In this document: positions 33,901-39,934 of the stretch, in pieces | Layout: every line of letters begins with the position of its first letter | Numbering within the stretch: position 1 is the stretch's first letter | Made by a program: the position numbers and the translations under genes | The notes under the pieces: model-generated | Database searches by the model: none | The model's input: only the letters and a program-made list of their open reading frames with translations | What the model was told of the DNA's origin: nothing | From: an uncultured Chloroflexales bacterium | GTDB taxonomy: Bacteria; Chloroflexota; Chloroflexia; Chloroflexales; Chloroflexaceae | Reading direction: 5' to 3' | NCBI GenBank assembly: GCA_937967405.1 | Contig: CALCJV010000029.1 | Coordinates: 1-64,000, forward strand | DNA: 64,000 bases

Positions 33901-34183
33901 TGAACGCTTCACCGCGCACCCGCACAATCTGGTGCTGGATGTGTGGCTCCGGCTGGGCGTGCTGGGCATGGTGGCGATGGCGTGGCTGTTGGTGCGGCTG
34001 TTCCGGCAGGCGTGGGTGCAACGCACGGTGGTGCAGGCGGGGCTGGCGGCGGCGATGGTGGCGGCACTGGTGCATGGCATGGTGGATAATGGGTACTTCG
34101 TCCCAGATCTGGCGTTGTTCTTCTGGCTGGCGGTAGCGGTGGGCGAGGTGGAAAGGAACACGGAGATTGCCGTTCGTTGTTAG
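30902..34183 (+). CDS. Glycoside hydrolase (clan A) fused to an O-antigen ligase-like membrane domain
   Basis: The 1093-residue protein starts with a membrane anchor (about 10-33). A TIM-barrel domain follows (about 45-430) with the clan GH-A marks: acid/base Glu203 in LWNEPN and nucleophile Glu340 in WVGEFGWN. A beta-rich domain (about 440-530) comes next. Then about 12 transmembrane helices (about 535-1085) with the Wzy/WaaL-type loop containing SVYGHPNNLGLYIG and a later HPLLGIGLDQFGRIYPDYIHP…HPHNLVLDVWLRLG. Such ligases move lipid-linked glycans onto an acceptor. The ATG at 30902 is chosen over an upstream GTG (30872), which overlaps the hairpin. One protein that both trims and ligates envelope glycans is proposed. 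Confidence 0.85.
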   Translation: MRHRFARLPLALRLLLLTLLNGVLGLALVAVIWFDNSLNRGITFRPDPQPIPHSAGPLVGVNLYQIHLEPNPDDVTRTLAMVKALGATHVRMQLPWEDVEIHGRGDFEDRRNIETVGVISAWDKYDHIVNTAHELGLELILRIDRPPLWSRPINANTPWFAEGLAEDPNSTGPPDDFADYRRFVEQVTRRYAGKVRYVQLWNEPNLKNEWNWHTPSPRTLVALLREGYIGAKDGNPDVVVIFPALAPVDGLDKRAPITEIDYLDQVYQMGGAEFFDVMAVQAYGLGQPPDENRYIRLLPFGPTWQWQRCIDSRADVSRPVLIREVMERHGDRQTAVWVGEFGWNSAPDTIPPERRLTWGVPVTEEQKAAFLIGHVERARQQWDWVGVMNIWMLRYGGFREPNPDDPTQYFAIISRDWEPLPAFTAMQAYLAQPPVAGVGAHTLEHPAVVQQAGRWTLRFTGERVYVTGAVGQVQAMLDGVPITLEPSTYQGVPALATPPLPRSDAVHTLELPAPLPADTVLVVIAEPPLPYALWRVLWAALPLLVIGMLGLSGAATLPILYAAVAELLGRTPPARMGWRVWLATPNGERVVLVGMALALVFFYKGYTTLIPCLIGLTLFGLLALLRPDLAVLFVPLTVPLFFIPKGIWDERFGLPPNGIRLPLHELALLITLMAVAVRVLLGLRVRVRHDAAAVVRQVRALLTLAQVRAAGQHYAPHLLFLVAGTLGVAVAWSGGRSEAVREWRWLIVEPLLFYALVRWLLHQAQASASLPPTPFGSRLTSVRLLTWLVAGGAVVGLVGVLQWGGINLAPSFGDKVTFSDDQLAVEGVRRVNSVYGHPNNLGLYIGRVWVIGAALVYLAWLARAYWRMALLTLAAAVMLGGLVASFSKGALLGVPFAAVVLVGMLWRTRPQAAGARPVPAALLAALVGAAIVLIPLGLIALASVAGLERLNPFGETAEVRLKLWAAALAMIRDHPLLGIGLDQFGRIYPDYIHPTLAATNERFTAHPHNLVLDVWLRLGVLGMVAMAWLLVRLFRQAWVQRTVVQAGLAAAMVAALVHGMVDNGYFVPDLALFFWLAVAVGEVERNTEIAVRC

Positions 34184-34238
34184 CTCAGATACAATGGATA
34201 GATAGTGTCCTATGGCTATGCTTTAATGTCTTAAGCTT

Positions 34239-34865
34239 ATGTGGAGCCAGCACATGCAGCCTGAGCGCGAATCGTTCGAGCGTCAACGCGAGGAGATTCT
34301 GGAGGCGTTGCACCTGATTGCGGAACAGAAGGCGAAGTTTGTTTCCGAAAGTGAGATACCGCTCCAGTGGCTGAGAGATGAAAAGGCCCTCCAAAAGCGG
34401 CTGGCTGCCATTGAGCAGCAGCTTGCACAGTTGAAGCCCCAGCCTAGTCCTGAACCGCCCCCGCCACAACCGAAGTCATCACGATGGCTCATCCCGTCCA
34501 TTTCCGTGATCGTTGCGCTGGTATTCATGGGATCTGGACTAGCGTGGATCGTGGGAGCAAATCAAATGGGTCTCATACCAGTGGAAGAAACTACGCCGTC
34601 GCCAGTAGACGTTGCGCCGTCGCCAGTAGACGTTGCGCCGCCACTGGTGGTTGGTCTCCAGATCGAAGAGGCACGAGCGATCCTCACAGCAGCGGGCTTT
34701 ACGGTCGTGGAAGTGCCGTATGTTGATAATCGCTTTCCCGATGGCTACGTAGGCGATCAGAACCCATTGCCAGATCAACTCACTCCCACTGGCGTGGTGA
34801 CCCTGAGCGTTGTCCTCAATGGGTTTCTCGACGATGATGATGATACTGGTAATCCGGATGGCTAG
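34239..34865 (+). CDS. Single-pass membrane protein with one PASTA domain
   Basis: The 208-residue protein has an N-terminal coiled coil (about residues 5-68), a proline-rich spacer, a transmembrane helix (about 85-107), a TPSPVDVAPSPVDVAPP linker made by a 21-bp DNA duplication, and a C-terminal PASTA domain (about 135-198: VVGLQIEEARAILTAAGFTV…GDQNPLPDQLTPTGVVTLSV). PASTA domains bind peptidoglycan stem peptides or muropeptides and are usually on Ser/Thr kinases; here the kinase is missing and a coiled coil takes its place. The start could also be the ATG at 34254. No clear ribosome site is visible. Confidence 0.8.
   Translation: MWSQHMQPERESFERQREEILEALHLIAEQKAKFVSESEIPLQWLRDEKALQKRLAAIEQQLAQLKPQPSPEPPPPQPKSSRWLIPSISVIVALVFMGSGLAWIVGANQMGLIPVEETTPSPVDVAPSPVDVAPPLVVGLQIEEARAILTAAGFTVVEVPYVDNRFPDGYVGDQNPLPDQLTPTGVVTLSVVLNGFLDDDDDTGNPDG
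34600..34642. repeat. 21-bp tandem duplication in the PASTA protein linker
   Basis: The segment CCGTCGCCAGTAGACGTTGCG is present twice in a row without change, giving the peptide repeat PSPVDVA. Coordinates are good to a few bases. Confidence 0.85.
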
Positions 34866-34970
34866 CGTATCGTAGTGCCCAGTAGTACAAGGCGCGATCC
34901 GCAACCGCGACATCACTCCAATGCGATAAGGCAAGAGCGTGTCAATGGCGATCATCTTGTCTTGTTGCCC

Positions 34971-36005
34971 CTAGCGGCGGTACTCGTCGCCACAATCGCC
35001 GATCCGGCGTAGCAGATCGCGCCCCTGTGCTTGCACCTCAGCGAGGGCATGGCGATCCGCGTCGGTCAATGCCAACTGGAACACCCGCGCTGTATCGTGG
35101 CGATGCTCGCGGATGCTCAGGCGGGCACCAACAATCACCCCCGCCACCGCCGGACGTTCGAGGATCGCTGCCACCGCAACATTGGCAATACTGACATCAT
35201 GGTCGCTAGCAATCCGGTGCAGGACATTGAGCAGCTGCTGGAAGAGGCTCCACCCTCCCCACAGATCAATCATCTGCTTATACTTCCGCAAGCTGGCCGT
35301 TCCCAGCTGACTCTGCGTCGGTTCGGGCTTGCCCAGCCATGCCGCACTCAGCAGCCCGCCACACAGCGTCCCGTAGGTCAGCAGATGGATGCCATGCTCG
35401 GCGCAGTAGGTGGCCATATAGTTCATCGGGCGCGTATCTACTAGCGAATACTGCACCTGATTGGAGACGATCCGAATGCCCAAATCGGTAATGATCCGCA
35501 AGTGTTCCGTATCGAAGTTGGTTAGGGCGAGGTGGCGAATCTTGCCCGTCTCGCGCAGCTCTGCGAGATGCTTAAGCGCATCGAGATAGGCCGGATTGGC
35601 GTAATCCCACCAGTGGAACTGAAGCAGATCAAGCTGCTCCACCTGCATGCGCCGCAGCGAGATATGTACGGCATCCTCCACCATCTGGCGGGTAATGCGT
35701 GTTGGGCGGGGCACCCATTTGGTGAAGGCTTGGACATGCTCCAGTGCCGCTGGGCCCTGCTGCTGGGCCAAGCGTTGGCGAAATACACCGATCAGGTCCT
35801 CGGCTGGCCCATAGTGGTCGGCAAGGTCCCACGTCGTAAAGCCACTCGCGTGATAGTTGAGCATCTCTGCCACTGCTGCTGGCGCATCTATGCGCCCGTG
35901 TGCGCCAGATACCTGCCACATGCCATTAAGGATGCGGCACATCCGCAGATCGGGAGCGAGGGACAGATAGGCGTGTGCAGGTAATGGCGTTCCGCGTTGG
36001 TTCAT
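34971..36005 (-). CDS. Aldo/keto reductase
   Basis: The protein (344 residues from the ATG at 36005) is an NAD(P)H-dependent oxidoreductase with a TIM barrel. The catalytic tetrad can be placed: Asp in TTWDLADHYGPAEDLIG (Asp and Tyr), Lys in FTKWVPRP and His in LLQFHWWDY. The NADPH-binding end is ANVAVAAILERPAVAGVIVGARLSIRE. The pattern resembles the plant-like and bacterial L-galactose dehydrogenase group, but the substrate is unknown. A longer frame to 36110 exists; the shorter start gives a normal N-terminus. No ribosome site is obvious. It converges on the PASTA gene. Confidence 0.88.
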   Translation of the reverse strand: MNQRGTPLPAHAYLSLAPDLRMCRILNGMWQVSGAHGRIDAPAAVAEMLNYHASGFTTWDLADHYGPAEDLIGVFRQRLAQQQGPAALEHVQAFTKWVPRPTRITRQMVEDAVHISLRRMQVEQLDLLQFHWWDYANPAYLDALKHLAELRETGKIRHLALTNFDTEHLRIITDLGIRIVSNQVQYSLVDTRPMNYMATYCAEHGIHLLTYGTLCGGLLSAAWLGKPEPTQSQLGTASLRKYKQMIDLWGGWSLFQQLLNVLHRIASDHDVSIANVAVAAILERPAVAGVIVGARLSIREHRHDTARVFQLALTDADRHALAEVQAQGRDLLRRIGDCGDEYRR

Positions 36006-36413
36006 AAGCTCGTTCAATTCTTTATATCCATGCTTCGTTGCGCTAATCCTCTCTAGGTAGTATACCCAAAAACGGTACGCAGAGGAAACCAACCGAGACG
36101 GTTTTATCATCTATTTACCATCTATTTTTTAGCATAATCTATGTTACAATAAGACAAGGAGCATCTCGCGGGAATTCTTTATTTACAAAGCATAGAGTTA
36201 CATATCGTACTAGGGTGTGCAACACCGGGTATCGTTTGACGCAAATCAACTGCGTGGTGGCAACCCAAGCCACCACCCCTCAGACGTAGACACATCGTTC
36301 TTGTTCGGTTTTCCCTCACCGACGAAATAGACAATACCTCCGCGTATGGTGGTCTTGGTAAAGCCGTGCTGTGTCCGGCTGCTACGAACATAGCACCTAT
36401 GAGGGCTTTTGAT
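36006..36413. other. Divergent intergenic region with a structured stretch
   Basis: The gap between the aldo/keto reductase (minus) and the histidine kinase (plus) is AT-rich in its first half, with a TATACT on the minus strand (36059-36064) and TACAAT on the plus strand near 36143. From 36210 to 36276 it can fold into three short hairpins (GGTGT/ACACC, ACGCA/TGCGT, GTGGTGGC/GCCACCAC). No coding sequence is convincing before the kinase start. Confidence 0.55.
36254..36276 (+). other. 8-bp perfect hairpin in the histidine kinase leader
   Basis: GTGGTGGC and GCCACCAC pair around AACCCAA. Two smaller stems lie just upstream, so a folded leader RNA is possible. No T-run follows. Confidence 0.5.
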
Positions 36414-38735
36414 ATGGTGAATGAATCGCTCGAACAAGAGGCTTTAGAACTCGATGAATATACACAAGCTCTGCAACTCAGCCAGATTGCACCAATTGCG
36501 CTGGCGGATGCGCCTGTGCCTGTGCCGACCACTCAATGCTATATTCTGCAAGCACCTGCGCCAGATACACTGTATTCCCATCTGTTTCAGGCAACCCCCC
36601 GCCTGTTACGGATTGAAGATTACACCGCGTTGCTACAGGCAGGCTTGCAGCACGCGCTATGGCTGCTGCCCGATTTCAGCGTAGCGATGATCTGGCTGTA
36701 TGAGCAACGCACGGGCAAACTTGCCCTTGCCGCCCATACGGGGCTTACGCTTGATGATCAAGAGGCGCGGATACTGCGCTCGAGCCAAATCTATCCGGGT
36801 GAGCCAGCGGCGGGGGTGGCCTTCCAGCGCAATGAGATCATCCTCTCGATCAACCACGCACCACCTCCCGACGAATTGCGTGAGGAGTTGGTGCCGATCA
36901 ATCGCATCCGCCAGAGCTACTGCGTGCCAAGCGTGCTAAGTCTGTGCATTCCCCTCTGTCTGCCCGATGAGACAGCCGTTCTGGGTGTGCTCGAACTGAC
37001 CTGCACGCAGGTGCAAGGTGCGCCCATCAGCGATGCCATGAGCTGTGAACTACCGCCCGAATTGCGGGCGGTGATCACGAGCTACAGCCAATTGCTCGCT
37101 ACAGCGATCCACAACAAGCGGCTCTACGATACATCCGAACGCCACTGCCGCCGCTTAGATGGCTTCGATGCCGTTGTGACGGCGATCAGCACGGCTACCG
37201 ATCTGCCCGACCTGCTGCGGAGTGTTCTTGGTGTCGTGATCGGCTTGCAGCCCTTCACCGGCGGCGCAATCCTGCTGCTCGATCCGGCACAAGCACGGCT
37301 CACGCTTGGCTTTGCTGAGAATCTACCCGAAGATTACTGCGCTGCGGTGCGTGCGCTGCCCGTAAGCGGTTCGGCTTTCGAGGAGGTAGTCCGCTATGGG
37401 CAGCCGGCCATGCGCCCCTTGATTGAAGAACGTTGCGAGGCCCAGCTGGTGGCGATGGGCTACGAGAGTGGCATGTACCTGCCCCTGCTCGCTGGCGGTA
37501 CGGTAGTGGGCGTGCTGGCATTGTTTGGGGATGCCAACATGTACCATCAGATCGAGATGCCCTATTTGATGCCGCTGATGAACCAGATCGGCTTTGCGAT
37601 TGCCAATGTGCGCCTTTATGAGGATAGCCAAATTGAGCGGCAACGCCTCAGCACAGTCATCAATAGTATTGCTGAAGGGGTGGTGGTGCTGGATCAGCAG
37701 GGGCGGCTTGTGCTGGCCAACGAAGCGGCAATGGAACTGCTCAGCCTTGATGCGATCCCCTACCAACAACCGATCAGCGAGATGCCCGATTTCTATGCGA
37801 TCCGTGATCTCAGCGGTGCACCCCTGCCCGTTGAGCAGTTGCCGATGGCCCGGGCCCTATCCGGCGAAACATTCTACGATTACCGCGTGCTGCTGCGCGG
37901 CGCAAGTGGGCAGAATAGTGTGATGAGCTTTAGCGGCGCACCAGCCCGCGCTGCCCAGCAGCCCATTGCGGATGGGGCGGTGGTGGTGTTCCGTGACATC
38001 ACTGCACTGCAACGCATCGAACGGGCCAAAGATGAGTTCCTCGCTGTTGCCGCACACGAGCTGCGTAGCCCCCTTGCGGCGGTGCACGGCTACACCGAGC
38101 AGCTCGTGCGCCGCGAACGGGATCGCCCAGAGCGAGACGAGCGTGATCTGCGCGGGCTGACGATGTTGTCTGAAGAAGTGGCGCATATGTTGCGGATGGT
38201 GGACAACTTGCTGGATGTATCCCGCTTGGATGCAGGTCAGCTTGATCTGCAACTGCAACAGGTGGATGTGATCCAGCTGGTGCAACGAGTGCTGGATCAG
38301 CAGCGCATGACTGCCAGCGCACGTGAGGTGCTGTTCCACTGTGTCTACACCGAGCTAAGGGTGCTGTGTGATCCGTTACGGATTCGGCAAGTGCTGACTA
38401 ACCTGATCGGCAATGCACTGAAGTACAGTCCAGCGGGCACGCCCGTCGAGGTGCGGATTGCGGTGCAGGATGGGCCACGCAGCATCAGTGAAGCAACTGC
38501 CGAGCCGCAGCGCGAGGTACTGTTTGCGATTAGTGATGCTGGCAGCGGGATTGAGCCGGAGCTGCAAGCGCGGCTGTTTGAACGCTTCTACCGCGTCAAA
38601 AACCGCCGCGAAGAGGGGCTAGGCTTAGGCCTCTATCTCAGCCGCGAATTCGTCCTTCTGCACGGCGGGCGCATCTGGGTGGATAGCACCGTGGGCAAAG
38701 GCAGCACCTTTTCTTTCACTCTGCCCCTGCGCTAG
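36414..38735 (+). CDS. Sensor histidine kinase with GAF and PAS domains
   Basis: The 773-residue protein has no transmembrane helix and should be cytoplasmic. Two GAF domains (about 50-240 and 260-410) are followed by a PAS domain (about 415-530), a HisKA dimerisation helix with the phospho-acceptor in FLAVAAHELRSPLAAVHGY, and a HATPase domain with the N box NLIGNALKYSP, G1 DAGSGI and G2 GLGLGLYLSREF. The start is uncertain; the ATG at 36414 has AGGG upstream, and an ATG at 36399 is possible. No response regulator is adjacent, so it is an orphan kinase. The leader is folded (see 36254-36276). Confidence 0.92.
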   Translation: MVNESLEQEALELDEYTQALQLSQIAPIALADAPVPVPTTQCYILQAPAPDTLYSHLFQATPRLLRIEDYTALLQAGLQHALWLLPDFSVAMIWLYEQRTGKLALAAHTGLTLDDQEARILRSSQIYPGEPAAGVAFQRNEIILSINHAPPPDELREELVPINRIRQSYCVPSVLSLCIPLCLPDETAVLGVLELTCTQVQGAPISDAMSCELPPELRAVITSYSQLLATAIHNKRLYDTSERHCRRLDGFDAVVTAISTATDLPDLLRSVLGVVIGLQPFTGGAILLLDPAQARLTLGFAENLPEDYCAAVRALPVSGSAFEEVVRYGQPAMRPLIEERCEAQLVAMGYESGMYLPLLAGGTVVGVLALFGDANMYHQIEMPYLMPLMNQIGFAIANVRLYEDSQIERQRLSTVINSIAEGVVVLDQQGRLVLANEAAMELLSLDAIPYQQPISEMPDFYAIRDLSGAPLPVEQLPMARALSGETFYDYRVLLRGASGQNSVMSFSGAPARAAQQPIADGAVVVFRDITALQRIERAKDEFLAVAAHELRSPLAAVHGYTEQLVRRERDRPERDERDLRGLTMLSEEVAHMLRMVDNLLDVSRLDAGQLDLQLQQVDVIQLVQRVLDQQRMTASAREVLFHCVYTELRVLCDPLRIRQVLTNLIGNALKYSPAGTPVEVRIAVQDGPRSISEATAEPQREVLFAISDAGSGIEPELQARLFERFYRVKNRREEGLGLGLYLSREFVLLHGGRIWVDSTVGKGSTFSFTLPLR

Positions 38736-38832
38736 CTGCCAGTGCGTCTGCTTCACCGATGACGCTGCGGGCGATGGGCGTGTCTTTCTGCTATAATATC
38801 GGTCATAGTGGTGCACGACAAGGAGCGTCATT
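38732..38832. repeat. Direct repeat copy A (promoter side of the Rpn-like gene)
   Basis: About 69 bases starting CTAGCTGCCAGTGCG and ending in the -10 region match copy B at 39793-39885 at roughly 85 % identity. The similarity continues weakly into the ribosome site (GACAAGGAGCG versus TACAAAGAGCG). Confidence 0.85.
38792..38797 (+). promoter_or_regulatory. Extended -10 box of the Rpn-like gene
   Basis: TGCTATAAT ends at 38797, about 38 bases before the start codon, inside repeat copy A. Confidence 0.65.
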
Positions 38833-38834
38833 GG

Positions 38835-39737
38835 ATGAAATCAGATATCCCGCTCAAACGGCTCACCGCGTTACGTGGAGCTGATTTTCTGCCCTTGCTG
38901 GGCTTTCCTGATGCAACGTTGGTGGAGGTGGTGAGCCGTGAACTGCCGAGCAGTGCCACGCGATTAGACACGCTGCTCCGCCTGCGAAGTGTCCATGGTC
39001 AGCAGTTCCTGCATCTGTTGGAATGGCAACACTATCCTGATCCGCTGATCTTGTGGCGCACGGTCGGGTATCTCGCTTGGATTGGGCAGCACGAACCTGA
39101 CACGAGTGTGCTTGGGACGATTGCCTATCTGCATCCGGCGGCAGACATGGGCGATAGTCTGATCCAGCGCATAGATGGGCAGATCGTGCGGAATTGGCAC
39201 ATTGGGAGTATCCGGCTGTGGGAACAGGATGCACAGGTAGCACTTGCCACCACCAATATCGGCTTGGCTGTGCTCTCTCCGCTGATGCAGAACGCTTCCC
39301 CCAGCCTGATTGAGGCAGCAGCCCAGATTGTGCTGACCCACGCCCCAGCCCTCCAACAAAGCGATCTGCTCTCGATCTTAGGGGTGTTTGCCGAACCATT
39401 GTATGATGCATACCGCTTTACCAACTTCATAGGGAGGGATCGGCTGATGAGTTCAGGACTGTTTGAATATCTGATGAAAGAGCGCGAGGCGGAGTGGCAG
39501 GAGCGCGAGGCGGAGTGGCAGGAGCGCACGGAGATCATCCAGCGTGAGGCCATCCGCAGCTTGCAGCAGATTCTGGTTGAGACGATCCTGCTGCGTTTTC
39601 CGACCGCACCGATGGCCTTGACCCGTGACATCCAGCAGATACAGCGGAGCGACGCATTGAGCCACCTCATCATTGCGGTACAGCAAGCCCCCGATCTGGA
39701 TCGGGTCGCCCAGCTACTGCGTGAGGCGGCAAGCTGA
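38835..39737 (+). CDS. Rpn/PD-(D/E)XK-like family protein
   Basis: The 300-residue product resembles the Rpn/YhgA-like and DUF4351-type group of proteins with a PD-(D/E)XK nuclease fold, often linked to mobile elements. Visible marks are TRLDTLLRL near residue 42 and FLHLLEWQHYPDPLILWRTVGYLAWI (about 57-82), in which the E-x-Q pattern and the following Arg/Tyr helix match the family core. A Glu/Gln/Trp-rich helix with a 21-bp duplication (EREAEWQ twice, about residues 215-230) comes before a C-terminal helical tail (VETILLRFP). The ATG at 38835 has AAGGAG upstream. Function is not known for this subgroup; nuclease activity is only an inference. Confidence 0.72.
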   Translation: MKSDIPLKRLTALRGADFLPLLGFPDATLVEVVSRELPSSATRLDTLLRLRSVHGQQFLHLLEWQHYPDPLILWRTVGYLAWIGQHEPDTSVLGTIAYLHPAADMGDSLIQRIDGQIVRNWHIGSIRLWEQDAQVALATTNIGLAVLSPLMQNASPSLIEAAAQIVLTHAPALQQSDLLSILGVFAEPLYDAYRFTNFIGRDRLMSSGLFEYLMKEREAEWQEREAEWQERTEIIQREAIRSLQQILVETILLRFPTAPMALTRDIQQIQRSDALSHLIIAVQQAPDLDRVAQLLREAAS

Positions 39738-39792
39738 GCCAGCCAGAAAGCGGGCGCGGCTCTCTCCAGCTCCGTTCCCGCACATCCCTACA

Positions 39793-39885
39793 CTAGCTCC
39801 AGTGCGTGTGCTTCATCCACGACCCTGCGGGCGGTGGGCGTGTCTTTTGCTATGATAGTATGATTGACTACAAAGAGCGAGCTGT
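39793..39885. repeat. Direct repeat copy B (orphan promoter downstream of the Rpn-like gene)
   Basis: This copy repeats the promoter region of the Rpn-like gene, including TGCTATGAT (-10 at 39851-39856) and a ribosome-site-like AAAGAGCG, but no gene follows. It runs into the hairpin at 39876-39904. Confidence 0.8.
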
Positions 39886-39904
39886 GCCAGTGGCACGGCT
39901 CGCT
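39876..39904. terminator. 13-bp hairpin after the C25-like gene
   Basis: AGCGAGCTGTGCC pairs with GGCACGGCTCGCT (one mismatch) around a three-base loop. On the minus strand it is followed by CTCTTTGT, so it may end the C25-like transcript, whose stop is at 39935. Confidence 0.65.
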
Positions 39905-39934
39905 CCAAGTTAGTGTGGCTAAGTTCTGTCCGCG

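Noticed and set aside
33263-34075. 270-residue His/Gln-rich frame on the minus strand
   Set aside because: It lies fully inside the membrane part of the hydrolase-ligase gene and its composition is a GC-rich antisense artefact.
34184-34238. GTTAGCTCAGATACAATGG, which resembles the start of a tRNA D-arm
   Set aside because: No acceptor stem, anticodon arm or T-arm can be built around it.
36180-36300. Cyclic-di-GMP (GEMM) riboswitch
   Set aside because: A GACGCAAA stretch resembles part of the GEMM core, but the paired loops and tetraloop receptor are not in the right order.
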